From Dendrophyllia cribrosa (taxonomy: Eukaryota > Cnidaria > Anthozoa > Scleractinia > Dendrophylliidae), in assembly GCA_024195265.1 (NCBI GenBank), contig JAJLRJ010000006.1, forward strand, positions 27,012,270 through 27,076,269: DNA of 64,000 bases, in the 5' to 3' direction. This document shows positions 18,808 through 31,688 of the stretch, piece after piece; position 1 is the stretch's first letter, and every line of letters begins with the position of its first letter. The notes below the pieces were generated by a model, which was not told the origin of the DNA, did not search any database, and saw nothing but the letters and a program-made list of their open reading frames with translations. The translations under genes and the position numbers were made by a program.

Positions 18808-18991
18808 CCAGACTCGTACCCAGTCGCTTCTCTTTATTTTCTAAGATCGCGGTGCATCAAGGGAAGGAAGGAAGAAAAAGGTGAAGCAACGTCACTTATT
18901 CTCCCTCCTTCCCACGCGCCTTTGCGCGCGCCAAAAACCCTTCCCAAACTCCTTGCGGCGTAAAAAAAGGGGGCGACTGGGTACGAGTCTG
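18808..18991. mobile_element. Short non-autonomous hAT/P-type element
   Basis: 184 bp with ends CAGACTCGTACCCAGTCGC and its inverted copy, flanked on both sides by the perfect 8 bp duplication TGTCGATT (18800-18807 and 18992-18999). An 8 bp duplication fits hAT or P superfamily elements. The same terminal motif bounds the 5 kb foldback at 25114-30131. Confidence 0.8.
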
Positions 18992-20403
18992 TGTCGATTG
19001 CGAAGTTGATTGATCATGGACGTTATGAGCTTATTTTATCGGCTTTATGGCTGTTCGTCCGTCTATTTAAAGTTTTTTATTCAGTGCGAAGGATATACAT
19101 CTTAGCTGCTTGGCGGCTTGCTTGTTGAAAGTTTACACCGTAAAATCCTAGTTATAAGCCCTGAGCATATACAACTTTGTTAGGGTTTTTTGGCTGGCAA
19201 GCAAAACAATATTGTAATAATCGTTGTTTTAGTTAATTTGGTGCACATTTGTGTAAAGAAGTTCCGTTAAGGAACTAAAGTTTGCTTATATGCTTATATA
19301 TCGGAGGATGTACAACCAGAATGTTCTGTTATCAATCCGATGGGCCTATAACCGGGGGAGATTTTAAGTGGGGGGAGGGGGGGGGGGGGGGAAGTTTGCT
19401 AAAAAAAGAAACGCACATCTATTAAAAATAATTATTGGCCTGCGAAATAGGGCTTCATCCCTACTTAGAAATCAAGACACGCAAGCAAGAGAGAATAACA
19501 TTAAATATTGAAATTCGTCATTACCTCTGCAGCCGTAGAGCTCCACCCTCATTGCTATGCGTACATACCAAGTTTTTGGACAAAAGCGAATGTAACGAGC
19601 CTTTATTGGTGGCTTCAGGTCGTTTTTTACAGTCTTGAAATAGTTGTCCGTGTTTCCAGTAAAATCCTATATCAACAAAATAGCATACTGTTAGAAAATC
19701 TTTGTGTGTGATCCCAATTACCATTTTTCCATAAAATACCTTCATGAAAGTGACTCGTAAGAAAAAATAACACGATTCACTGGCTACCTTTTTCTATTTA
19801 AGTAATTATTTATTATATAAAAAAGATTACATAAAAATACATGGATTATATCATAGAGGGAGGAAAGGAGACAAAATTTGAAAAGTACACATATTATATC
19901 ATAAATAACGAAAAATACATTAAAATAAATGTTTTTTGCAGGGAGGAAGCATTCTACAGTTTTTATTGTAACAAAAAAGCTCATCGACACTAAGGTATCT
20001 GACCAACAGCCCTATCCATCGTCAAAAGACAAAATGAACATTGTTAGAGTCATCCTACAGTTTAAAGATCAGAGTTCAGTGAACGTTGTGAAACAGCAAC
20101 TTAGTAAGGGAAGGTACGTTTTTTATTTGGGGGGGGGGGGGGTATTTTAGAAATTTTTGGCTTAAAAAGTCGTGGCCCTTCCACTTCCTGGAATGGATTA
20201 ATGCATGACCCTTCACAAACACCAACACAGAAACATCTGACCCTCCCCCCGCCCATTCAACAGTTCCTTCAAGACAAAAAAAAAAACCGGAAGTGAAAAT
20301 AACTAACCGGAAGTGTTACTCATATAACCTCATTCTGGTCGCTCCATCTGCGCACAAAGCAGCTAATCGCGTGGCGTATGATTGTACGGTGAAAACTTGA
20401 AGA
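18992..20403. other. Host DNA with homopolymer runs and a possible Penelope fragment
   Basis: Mostly featureless. Poly-G runs lie at about 19370-19392 and 20130-20142. At about 20030-20115 the plus strand reads KMNIVRVILQFKDQSS, similar in style to the segment before the GIY-YIG domain of some cnidarian Penelope elements. Too short to be sure. Confidence 0.35.
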
Positions 20404-22360
20404 TGGGCAAGGATATACGAGGAGTAGAAAGAGGGAAATGTGCTTGTGGTGAATGCGATGATTTTATGAGGTTAGATGGAGCAACTTGTGGCAATTGTGG
20501 CTGTTTGCCGGCTCGTCATTCTAAGACGGCACATCGGGTGTGGGAACAAGTGGCAGTGCAAGTCCAGAGAAGTGGAAAAGATTAAGACCTAGGGTGGTTT
20601 CCGAACCCAAAGAGCGAATATACTGAATTCGTGGCTTATGTGCTCGAGTGCATGACTGTACGTTCTATTACTGTCTGTGACTGTGTCTGTGACTGGGGCT
20701 GACAAATGCCCTTACAGGAAGTACGAACAGTTGCGCTTGCATTCTTTAGAGTACCAGCTTACAAGTGCAAGGAAATGTTGGGAAGAAAATCAGGACATTG
20801 AAGGCTCTGAGAGGGAGATTGGAGACAACATAGTCAATGTTGCTAATTGCCTCAAAAGATTGTATCAGTAAGGCAGAAACGGATATAAAACATGTAACGG
20901 GGGAACAGTTGCAGAGGGTACTGAAACCCGTACTCGATCAATGTGATGAGGTCTTTAGAAGAATCGCCTGCCTCAGACTGCCACCTATGTATCGACGCTT
21001 ACTAGAGCTAACTGATGCTGGCCCGGAAGTGTGCGTGTCCGGTGCAGAGTCCAGAATTCGAATTCTACAGAAAGCAAGAATTCATGGCAATGAAAAGGTC
21101 TTGAGAATTCACCGGGCAAGAGAAGATTCATGACAGAATGAAGCAGAGCGGCTCAATGCATGTATAGGTGATGCTGTGTGTGATGGAGACAGTCTTAAAT
21201 GGCAGATTTACGAGACTTTACATAGACTTTCTGAAGAGGAAGTTAAGGCTCTTTCAACGTCAGAGCTAGACGCGCACAGCAGTAAAGTCATGGAAAAAAT
21301 GCGTGGGCTGTTGCTGAGGAAGTGTGTCTTCGAATTGACGACTCCCCAACGCCACGGGGGTATATTTCAGCATTTTTGGTCGACCGACCAGAAAATCAGT
21401 TTTCCTACAACCGAGAGTACTTGAAAGAGTGTCTTGGAGTCACCAACAATCAAAAGAGTTCTGTTCCGGGGCATGGGTATTTTTCAAAGCTGGAACAATT
21501 TGAGAGCCTCCATTGTGAGAAAGGAGAGCTGTATATGGAGTATAGGCGAATGTCGTGTCAAGAGGGAAATGGCCAACTGTGTAAATTTTGCGAGACGGAT
21601 GAGACTACTAGCGCTCCACTTCCAACTCGACGACCATATCCCGACTACAGCAAGCTATCAAACTTCCATTATCTCTCTTGGAGTGAAGCCCCCACCGATG
21701 ACCGTGAGCCAGACGACTTCCAGCCTCGAGCTCAGATTAAGCGATTGTTTGAGGAAAGTAAACTAATCAGTGGGGACAGTGAGGCCATTAGAGAGTTTTC
21801 AAATAAGTACATTGTCCCCAAAAAGGTTGTGGCAAAGTGTGATGAGCACCTTGCCCAGATCAAAATGCGCAAAGAGAAGAAGAAAGAGGACACTGAAAGG
21901 GAGCGAATGGAACGGCTGAACCGGGAGTACAATGACATTGACTGGGTTGGACTGTACAACTCCGATAAGCTGTCGTCCTTGAGGGTGAACGAGTTATCAT
22001 TGTACTTTTCCCATCAGAAGATCACCTTCAAAGGAAGAAAGCTGAAAAGGTCGCAATGATCAAAACGCACATTGACAGTTAGCTGTACAATTCTATGGAG
22101 CGTCACCAACTTCGGCGGCCCCCGTTAAGAAATGTGCAACAACAAGTGACCTCATCACTTTCCGAAGTCGAAACTGACTCACAAAGTGATCTGGTAGATC
22201 GAGTTGTCGGTTCAAGCTCGAGTAGCTTAAGTGACGAATCGTCACCGGAGCCTGATTTTATACCAGAACCCTATGCGGAAACATTACCGCCGTCAAAATA
22301 TGGACGAAAGCGGCACGGGTTGAGAGAGACGATTATGTTAGTTGGGAGAAGATAGTTTTT
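20404..22360 (+). pseudogene. Decayed intronless gene: Cys-rich N-terminus and SAP-like C-terminus, unknown family
   Basis: A chain of overlapping open segments on one strand. It opens at ATG 20404 with a compact Cys cluster (CACGECDDF, then CGNCGC). Charged helical parts follow (20700-21400), then the longest open piece (21322-22059) with a Lys/Glu-rich helix and a C-terminal stretch LRVNELSLYFSHQ like the start of a SAP DNA-binding domain. A Ser/Glu-rich tail lies at 22095-22355. Frameshifts and stops separate the parts. No intron boundaries are evident, so it could be a retrocopy or part of an unrecognised mobile element. Confidence 0.4.
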
Positions 22361-22839
22361 TAATATAATTTTTCGACACCTGTAAATAATTTGGATTGAC
22401 CTTGGCTGGTAGCTTTGCTTGTACATACAAGTTTTAGACAAGTTTTAGTTTTCCAAATTTACCAGCAAATTCGATTGCCTCATTAAAAAAATGCTATTCA
22501 TACGCAACCTTAAACCAGAACTGAACGTACAAACAGAACACAATTCGCGCTAAAGTGTTTGTTTAGCCATTTATGTAAATTTAGCTCTAGCCTACTTAAA
22601 TATTAAAGGGGAAGTTTCACGGGGATTTGATGTCATTTTAAAAATCAAAAAATGTTATTGTATGATCAGAAACCGAAAAATAAAGCTCTAGTGATGTGAT
22701 AAATTATCATAAAAAAAATCAAAACTAGACGGACTGGGTTTCAATGAAATACAACTTGAAAAAAATTAGCCTAATGTTTTTCAAGTTACCACATTTTCGT
22801 CTCCAAATGGGCTAGAACAGACCATAATCTGTCTCTCTT

Positions 22840-23120
22840 TCAAGAATTGGTTTATTTCACTCTCTTGGTGTTTTAGTATTATTTTGTAAATAAGTAAAGG
22901 TATTGTAAAATGGCTTTGACCAAAAATAAAGCCCACATATCCTGCATTACACAGGTTGCATTTAAACTTATAAACTACGCATTGGTTGTTGACAATAGAG
23001 GGCTTAGCTTCTTTCGCCTTGAGATCATCATTGAGCTTCCGACTTACAAATATAGGTTGGATGGCGGTTCTTACTTTTAAACTTAGATTAGGGAAGATAC
23101 GTTTTTTTATTGGGGTATTT
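22840..23120 (-). mobile_element. Penelope-like element fragment (start of GIY-YIG domain)
   Basis: The minus strand reads KLNDDLKAKEAKPSIVNNQC followed by VVYKFKCNLCNAGYVGF. This is the linker and opening of a GIY-YIG endonuclease of Penelope type, broken soon after. It is a different lineage from the element at 4948-6660. Confidence 0.55.
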
Positions 23121-23420
23121 ACCCTCGAGAATGATGTAGTTAATAAGGTCATTGTTGTTGACCGCACGGACAATTCCAAAGAAAATATCCTTGATATCGA
23201 AAGGAGCGGAATAAGCTTTTGCGATTTTAGGATGTTATTTACTTCATTCCAAAAAAGAGACACAATTTCACATTGGAGGAAAAAGTGTTCTATCGCATGT
23301 AACTCTTCGTTGCAGAAATAGTATAGCGGTGAATCAACTATTCTAAATTTAAAAGGAATTTTGTTTGTATATCAATTTCTATGAAGTATCTTGTATTGAA
23401 ATTCTCTTAGTTTAGTGTCT
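23120..23420 (-). mobile_element. CR1/L2-like LINE 3' fragment
   Basis: The minus strand reads the RT C-terminal pattern IEHFFLQCEIVSLFWNEV, followed after a gap by DLINYIILEGKY in a different frame. It abuts the Penelope fragment, probably as an insertion of one in the other. Confidence 0.5.
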
Positions 23421-25113
23421 AGCGTTATTTGGAAGGATAGCGAGTAAATTTTTTCCCAGTCTGGCTGATAGTTTTAACACTCTGCGCCATTCTTTCGGAA
23501 GGGCATTGGCTAGACTGAAAAGCAGAAAATGGTCGACAGGTGAGAGAATTAAGCGTAGTGGTTCCCTGATTTCTCTCAGAGTGCCAGAGTGAATCTTCGA
23601 TTGTGGAGTGGTTACACTACTGGCTTTGTTTCAAATTCTTACCATTTTCTTATATACGCTCAAAGCCCGATTTCACTGTCCTTCACAAACTGTGCACAGC
23701 CGTGACCAGTTTATTGCGTGCACGATCGAACAAAAGGACAACTTCTCAATTCGAATTAAAACTTTAAACTTTCGGTCAAATGGTAATTCCTTACTCACGG
23801 CACCTTATCTTATATCCTAAGTTATACTCCTTCGTTTTTATCCAGCCTTCCTAGGCCTTGGCGATCAAAAAAGAAAATTTTATTCGTTTCTCAAACGATC
23901 CACGACTTACGGTAAATACGTGTGAACCCAAAGCCTACCTAACGCGGATCTAATGTCTAGTGTGAACCGACGACCCTAATCTTCGAAATCTTCATCTTAC
24001 GAATAAGCATTTAATTTACCAAATCTGGAGGCCAGCCGATTTAGTTATACTTATAATAACAACCGCATTACTTAGCAACGGGATAGTGTAATGTGCCCTT
24101 GACCCTTTGGCGACGGAATTGGCCATTTTCGTTCGATTTGGAACGATACAGATTATGCCTTTCTGAGCCATTTAGCTTTCACTTTAAGCAATTAGTTGGA
24201 AATCAGCGAATCAAGGAAGGATAGATCCTTGTAAAGATACCTCATTTTGTAAATTTTGACCAATCCTGCCAGAGTTACACAGAAAAAAAAAACCTACTAA
24301 TATTTTGGAGAAAAATCCACTGCCAATTTCGCAATTCCCCTACTACTTTTCCAGGAAACCTTTCCCCCTTTCCCAAAAAGTTAGCCAGCCACAATTTCGT
24401 AGGAAACAAAGACGATGAAGTGGGCATGGGCAACAAAAGTGCATATAAAAAAGAAAGGCAAAGGAAAGAAAGAGAGCAAGAAAGAAGGAGCGAAACAGAT
24501 TCGCATGCACCAAAACAAAAATGAGACTTAATTACGTCCAATCAGCTGGAAAATACTGCTTCATTGTTGCAAATCTCATTTTGGGCTATTTCCATGCTAA
24601 TTGGCTGAAAACCGGTCCAGAAAGGATGAATTGGTAAAATATGCGGTTTTTTGCGCTACTAGCCGACCGTCGTCAAAGGGTTAAGGTTAATAATATATGC
24701 CTCGTAGTAACGATCCGCCATAGGCAGTCTGAAATCGGTACCTTGTAGAAATGATGATGATGATAATAATGATGATATCAATAACAGTGATTCATCTTTA
24801 TATATTCATTAATTTCTGGATTACAAATTTGATAAAAATATACAAAACAAAATACAAAGAATGATAATGTTTACAATGCCCTTATGTAGCACAGTTTTAA
24901 TGCATATATAGGAGATTTACGAAGATTTCCAAAGATTTTGGAAGAAGATCTGAAGATGTTTGCATTATAAACTCGCGCCTTTCAGCTCGTTTATCATTTA
25001 AAAAAGGCAAAGATGGTTTCCAACGGGATGATATTATTATCTGCACTCTTCACAGTGGAGATGATTTTTCTTATGGGCCGAGAGCTAAATCGTTGTATTT
25101 TACAGAAGTCTAT
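23421..25113. other. Host DNA, nothing recognised
   Basis: 1.7 kb without a supported gene. It includes an imperfect GAT/ATA-rich microsatellite near 24750 followed by AT-rich sequence, which may be the tail of an old retroelement. Confidence 0.45.
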
Positions 25114-27117
25114 CAGACTCGTACCCAGGCGCTGTTAATTGGTCCTTGGGGCGAGAGAAGATTGGATACTAGAGTAAATTGAGGAGCGGGATGTCATGGG
25201 AAGGGTCGAGGGAAAAATAGTGACTGGACTAACTCGTCTCATAGAAGGGTACAAATCACTCACTGAAGGGTACAGAAGCTTTTAAGAGCTCCTGCCCGTA
25301 AATATCAAGAATCCGGCGACAAAACGGAAATTTTATAATTCATTTTATTTCACCTGAAAGACCGCCTGGGTGAACTGTTTTCAAAAATCTCATTTAAAAG
25401 TTCCACCGCTTTTTTGTTTTTGCGAAAAATAAAAAAGTTCAAGATACGGCTAGAAGGTCGCCTGACCCCCCGGAAAAACGATGAAAAATCGTGCAACTTC
25501 AGCAAGTCCGTTCGCAACAACGAAAAGCTTTCCCGGTTTACCATTTCCTGACTTAGTAAACAATCATTTAATCTTCCCTAAAATGTAAAATACATGTAAT
25601 TTTTTTAATTTTAAGTCTGCTTATTGACCCGTCGAAAATTATGAACTTCTTGCTCGAAAATTATGAACTTCTTGCTCGAGGTAAAAATTGGGTCATCTTC
25701 GGAGGCCTATAAAAATCCTAGAACATAAATTTCTGTACAATACTGTTAGTCAAGTTGAAGCTTAATCCTTCTAGTTCACTGTCTTAAGTTGTCTTTTCTG
25801 GCCCGCTAAAAGCGACGCGGCGACAATAAAACATTTTCAGGGAATTTTTGACAAATTCCAACGCAGCCTGCTGAACGGTTGTCACGCAAGAAAATGTCGT
25901 TTGAATATAACACCTAGTACATGTCTTTCTGAATAAAACGACACGTCAAGTCTGAGCTTTATCTTTGTAGTACAAAGTCTCAAAATGTCTTTTTTGGCCC
26001 GCAAAAAGTGACGTGTCCAGAGCAAAAAACATCGAGGCTATTTTCACCAATTCCGTATGTGTCTTCGCTAAATGGCTGTCACGTAAAAGACAGCAAACTC
26101 TCATAAAACAACGGTTCGAAATTACGTTATTCATAAACTTGCTCAGAAATCGGACAATCTCCTTTTCCTTACAACTATTATTTCCAGAGCTTGTGTTTGG
26201 TTGTTTCTGGTAGCATTTCATCATCTTAAAATCGCACAAACAAGAAGCTCCGACTACGATAAACAACCGATAAAAAGCACCGTTCAACCGCCGATCAAGC
26301 AGCAACCTAAATACCTAATAACAACTTCAAAACGCCTTACCTGACACCATTGCTCTCTTGTTCTTCTAAGGATCCTATACCTGTAGTTTCCGAGCGGGAT
26401 ATTAAATAAATAACTCCCTTTTTTAGCATTTCCCGCAAATACATGATGTTGTACGTGCTGTGACATCGCATCGATAAATAGCATAAATCAAGCAATGAAA
26501 TTTGACGCAGACATTGTCACCGCTTAAAATAGCCTCTCCGTCATATTGAGCACTGATTTGCGGCCCACAAATATACCAAATACCTCAATTTCCTGGTCAA
26601 ATTTTCGATAGTTCGTAAAAGCGACGTCAGTTCCGGGCGTCAGTTATTCTTCCAAGTTATGTTATTTCTCCATGTTACAGTAAATGGGATCTTGCAGCTA
26701 TTCGTTTCTACTGAAAGAGGACTCTACATCGTGCGGATCAAACTGGAAAAACCTTGAGGATTTCCAGCGTGTTTCCCTTGGATATTGCAACAAGGATGTG
26801 TCGTTTCATCTGTACTCTTGTAAGAGTACAAGAGTTTGACGTCAGAGTTGAAAACGAATTTCATTTGCTACTCGCAAGGGTAGGTACTGTTACTGTGTCA
26901 ACGGCATCGAGAGACTGATACAGGGTTTGCTGGAGGAGTAGAAAGGTCCGATGTTCTGTACTGAGATAACAGGACGTTAGTCTTCGTCTGCCAAAGTCGC
27001 GATCGGCTTTCGTCTCAGGAGTAACTGACGGAACCGCTCTTCAAATTATCCGCTCTTCAAGCTGAAATTCTGAAATTCTGCAGTGCGTCAGTGCGCAAAT
27101 CGCTTCAAGGGTTCGAT

Positions 27118-27763
27118 TACCTTATTGGTACTAATTTTCGCGTCGCTTTAATTTCGCGATTTTCGCGATTTAAAAAAAATCGCGAACTTTAATGTCGCGA
27201 AATTTAATACCCTCCTATATTTCTTGTTTTCTCAATTTAATGAAGAAACCGACATGTCTACGTATTGTGTATAGCGTGTAAAAGCTGTATGGCATGCCTA
27301 TAGATGATAAACAACAGTTTAACAGTCAAATTTCACTATTTGTGTTGCTTTGAACCTCTTCATCTGTATCGCTATCGTCATATTCAAGTCCTTTCAGCAC
27401 CTCTTTTATACAGTCAACGAAATGGCCATCTATCCCGGGTTCTTTGTAATTTGAAACGAAAATCTGTTTATACTTTCCAAGTATTCCTTGTATTATACAA
27501 TTCCAAAGAACGTTAAGCATAAGGATAATGTCTTTGACTATGCCTATGGTACACGATGCAGTTTCTATAGTTTGGTTTTGTTATGAGTTGATGATTTTCA
27601 GCAATAAGAAGTCGAAATACTGTAAAATGTTTTTTTTTTTCGCGAAAATTAATTCCCCAAGAAAATAATTTTGCACCCAAATCGCGAAAATAAAGACCCG
27701 CGAAATATGCCGACCTTTTTTTCGCGAAATTAAGTGCCCGCGAAAATTAGTACCAATAAGGTA
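27118..27763. mobile_element. MITE nested in the centre of the foldback
   Basis: Inverted ends TACCTTATTGGTACTAATTT and copy, with TA at each boundary, which suits a Tc1/mariner-type TA target. The interior repeats CGCGAAA words near both ends. Confidence 0.65.
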
Positions 27764-28090
27764 TATTGCTGCCGAGGGTACAAGGGCATTTGACACCCTA
27801 TCTGAGCATTTTAATCAAATAGCTACTACTGGAGACTCGGGCGCAGTTTTACAAGACGCTCTCAAGGCCGGAAAGCTGTACTTTAAAGGCGACTTAAAGG
27901 TAATACAAATGTAGGTAGTTATGGTGGAGGAAAAATACCTCAATTGCGATTCCAACGTTATGACTAAAACAAATATAAAACACCTTGCTAAAGCAATATG
28001 TCATGACATACCTGCCCTTGCGAGTAGCAAATGAAATTCGTTTTCAACTCTGACGTCCACCACTTTACAAGATTTCAGATGAGACGACAC

Positions 28091-28472
28091 CCCACCACCC
28101 CGGGGGGGTGGTACTTGGGTGAACTTTTGTTGGGTATGTCCCGCTGGCCTTTCATAGCCCCTACCCTATTATAGTCTATTCTGTGGCTAATTAAAGACCC
28201 CATTGTAGTCACTTTTGAGTAAATGTAAATTTCGAAATCCCAACTTAGTCACATCTTCCCATTTTTTGTAATCCCTGCTAAAATAAAACTACCCAAAAAA
28301 TACTTGCCAGAATTTTCTTACCCCAAAAAATCCTGCAACCCCATTCTAGTAACTATTAAAAATGCAACCCCATTATAGTCAATCCAGTCGCGAAACTGCG
28401 ACCCCATCCAGCGGCCCATCCCCATTAGCCCATTACTAGGATGTACCACCTCCCCCCCCCCCCCCCGGGGGG
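28091..28472. mobile_element. hAT-type MITE inserted in the right foldback arm
   Basis: 382 bp flanked by the perfect 8 bp duplication GACGACAC (28083-28090 and 28473-28480). Ends are rich in CCACC/GGTGG with C and G homopolymers. The left arm lacks it, so it inserted after the arms formed. Confidence 0.75.
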
Positions 28473-30257
28473 GACGACACACCCTTGTTGCAATATCCAA
28501 GGGAAACACACTGGAAATCCTCAAGATTTTTCCAGTTTGATCTGAACGATGTAGACTGCTCTTTCAGTAGAAACGAATAGCTGCAGGATGCCATTTACTG
28601 TAACATGGAAGGAATAGCGTTACCTGGAAGACTAACTGACGTCGCTTTTACGAACTATCGAAAATCTGACCAGAAATTGAGGTATTTGTATATTTGTGGG
28701 CCACAAATCAGCGCTCAATATGACGGAGAGGCTATTTTTTAAGCCGCGACTATGTCTGCGTCACGCTATCTTTTTAGGTGCATCAAATTTCATTGCTTGA
28801 TTTATTCTATTTATCGATGCGATGTCACAGCACGTAAAACACCATGTATTTGCGGGAAATGCTAAAAGAGAGAGTTATTTATTAAATATTCCGCTCGGAA
28901 ACTATACGTATAGGATTCTTAGAAGAATAAGAGAGCAATGGTGTCAGGTGAGGCGTTTTAAAGTTGTTATTAGGTATTTAGGTTGCTGCTTGATCGGCGG
29001 TTGAACGGTGCTTTTTATTGGGCGTTTATCGTAGTCGGAGCTCCTTGTTTGTGCAACATTGTGCGATTTTAAGATCATGAAATGTTACCAGAAACAACCA
29101 AACATAAGCTCTGGAAATAATCGTTGTAAGGAAAAGGAGATTGTCCGATTTCTGAGCAGGTTTATGAATAACGTGATGTCGAACAGTTGTTTTATGAGAG
29201 TTTGCTGTCTTTTGCGTGACAGCCGTTTAGCGAAGACACATACGGAATTGGGGAAAATAGCCTCGATGTTTTTTGCTCTGGACACGTCACTTTTTGCGGG
29301 CCAAAAAAGACATTTTGAGACGTTGAACTACGAAGATAAAGCTCAGACTTGACGTGTCGTTTTATTCAGAAAGACATGTACTAGGAGTTATATTCAAACG
29401 ACATTTTCTTGCGTGACAGCCGTTCAGCAGGCCGCGTTGGAATTTGTTGAAAATACTCTGAACATTTTTTATTGTCGCCGCGTCGCTTTTAGCGGGCCAA
29501 AAAAGACAACTTAAGACAGTGAACTAGAAGGATTAAGCTTCAACTTGACTAACAGTATTGTACAGAAATTTATGTACTAGGATTTTTATAGGCTTCCGAA
29601 GTTGACCCAAATTTTACCTCGAGCAAGAACACCAGACGGTCATAATTTTCGACGGATCAATAAGCAGACTTAAAATTAAAAAAATTACATGTATTTTACA
29701 TTTTAGGAAAGATTAAAGGATTGTTTACTAAGTCAGGAAATGGCAAACCGGGAAAGCTTTTCGTTGTTGCGTACGGACTTGCTGAAGTTGCACGATTTTT
29801 CATCGTTTTTCCGGGGGGTCAAGCGACCGTCTTGCCGTATCTTAAACTTTTTTATTTTTCGCAAAACAAAAAAAGCGGTGGAACTTTTAAATGAGATTTT
29901 TGAAAACAGTTCACCCAGGCGGTCTTTCAGGTGAAATAAAATGAATTATGAAATTTCGGTTCTGTCGCCGGATTCTTGATATTTACGGGCAGGAGCTCTT
30001 AAGCTTTTGGCTTGTTGTATTGGTCAGATTTTTTACATGTGTCTGTTACCAAATATTCGACCCTTCCCATGACACCCCGTGCGCCTCAATTCACCCTAGT
30101 ATCCAATTAATAGTGACTTGGTACGAGTCTGAAAGTTTATATAATATAATGTTAATTCATCTGCGCTTTACAGCTTAACTGGTAGGTAAGATCGATCGGC
30201 CATCGGCAGATAAAGGTGGTAGTATGGCAGCCGCTAACGGCTCATTAATAATAATAA

Positions 30258-30430
30258 TATGCACTTATTGGCTGAGTGGGAGGGCCGGACGGGAAAATGT
30301 TTGGCTCGAGGTCATGGCGTACGGACCGAGCTCAACGAGGTCCGTGCGCCATGACCGAGAGCCAAATATTTTCCCGTCCGGCCCGACCACTCAGTCAATA
30401 ACCGACCTAACTCAGTCAATAAGTATTTTA
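30258..30430. repeat. Palindromic MITE
   Basis: Inverted arms with GGCCGGACGGGAAAATTTGGC-type sequence around GAGCTCAACGA, outer ends ACTTATTGGCTGAG and CAATAAGT. No coding content. Confidence 0.7.
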
Positions 30431-31196
30431 TAACATGACTAGAAAGTACAAGAATAGTCGTGCAGTGCGAGGTCGCTTGAACTCGAGCGGGGCCGAACGG
30501 CTTTTTCCGGACCGGCTCACGGCAACCCGTCCGGCCCCGCTCACGTCACCTTGCGATTCTATTTTCTGTAGGGGTGCGTCAGCGGGGCCGTACGTCATAT
30601 TATAATTACTATCGTTCGATGCATTTTTTCTTCCTTTTCATTGGCCCAGAGCCCACCAGCGCGACCTGCAAATAAATACCTACGAATAATTCTGCACATG
30701 CGCACAGTTGTTTTGCTGCAAATAATTCTGTTGTTCATGCGCACAAAGTTATTTGCTTGGAATAATTGTTCTGCTTCCGTCCTCTACAATGACAGCCCGA
30801 TTTCCAGAATTATTTGAAAGCGATCTTCATTGTCTAATCGAACTAAACAACAGCGAAAACACCAAGAGCTTGTAACATCGAAAGTTAAACTTGCAGCGGT
30901 TCTAAGAAAGTTCTACGCCTAAGATAGGAAAAATAATAACACATTGTACAAAAAAGATTCACTTGTGAGAATCCGTTTTGGTCTTTAACGGTTTTAAGCT
31001 CTCAAAAGATGGAGAGGCTCAAACTTATATAAATTAGCACAACCACCGATAAACAAAGATGACATGAAAAAACTATAGCAAAGTTATTCAACCATAAACA
31101 CTTCAGAAGAAAGTTTACTTCGAAGACATGCTTTTCTTTTGTAGAAAAGGCCACCAAAACTTTAGACAGCTGACTCGTCTGTGTGCAAAGTGAAAA
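30431..31196. other. Host DNA, nothing recognised
   Basis: About 770 bp including GC-rich GGGGCCG-type repeats near 30480-30590; no gene supported. Confidence 0.45.
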
Positions 31197-31688
31197 ATGA
31201 ATAAACCAAGAAGCGCCGAGAAAACGACGAATCACAAGAAACACAAACCATGTTGTTTGAAACCGGCGGACCTTTGTGCCCAGTTCTGTCGTTTGAGAAA
31301 TATATTTCTCAACTCAACCCCGAAGAATGAATACCTGTTCCAGACACCCAAGAAAACAGGTAAAGAGAGTGACAAAGTTTGGTATGCCAATGTGGTCGTC
31401 GGCCAAAGCATGCTTGCTGATAAGATAGAGAATTTATCTGTTGCTGCAGAGCTCTCTTACCAGTACACAAATTACTCGATCAGGGCAACTGCCATAACCA
31501 TTCTTGATGACTGTAGCTTTGAAGCCAGGCATATCATGGCATTGCCAGGTCATAGAAGCGAAAGCAGTATCCGTAGTTACGCAGCAGAAACAAGATTGAG
31601 CACCAAAAGGAAAATGCCGGAGAATTTCAAAATCACTAAACAACAACAAACAGATGACGCTGTTGTCGTGTCGCCGGCAGAAAATTAA
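31197..31688 (+). CDS. Crypton-type tyrosine recombinase, C-terminal part
   Basis: 163 open codons. The catalytic part is recognisable: TNYSIRATAITILDD (Arg of the tyrosine recombinase box), then HIMALPGHRSESSIRSY, with the second His and the nucleophile Tyr in the expected order. Upstream is WYANVVVGQSMLADK. This is the arrangement of Crypton elements and of host genes derived from them (DUF3504). The conserved first His of the His-x-x-Arg box is Tyr here, so activity is doubtful. The N-terminal part and element ends are not found; it may be a fragment or one exon. Confidence 0.6.
   Translation: MNKPRSAEKTTNHKKHKPCCLKPADLCAQFCRLRNIFLNSTPKNEYLFQTPKKTGKESDKVWYANVVVGQSMLADKIENLSVAAELSYQYTNYSIRATAITILDDCSFEARHIMALPGHRSESSIRSYAAETRLSTKRKMPENFKITKQQQTDDAVVVSPAEN

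Larger units (their letters stand above)
25114..30131. mobile_element. 5 kb foldback transposon with about 1.7-1.8 kb inverted arms
   Basis: The left arm (about 25114-26890) and right arm (about 28015-30131, including a 382 bp insert) are inverted copies. Termini read CAGACTCGTACCCAG and GGTACGAGTCTG, as in the small element at 18808. Flanks AAGTCTAT (left) and AAGTTTAT (right, one base further out) look like an 8 bp duplication with one change. Each arm holds the same short open frames (for example MSQHVKHHVFAGNAK and ESFSLLRTDLLKLHDFS), with no recognisable transposase. It is probably a non-autonomous hAT/P-type element moved by enzymes supplied elsewhere. Confidence 0.75.
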
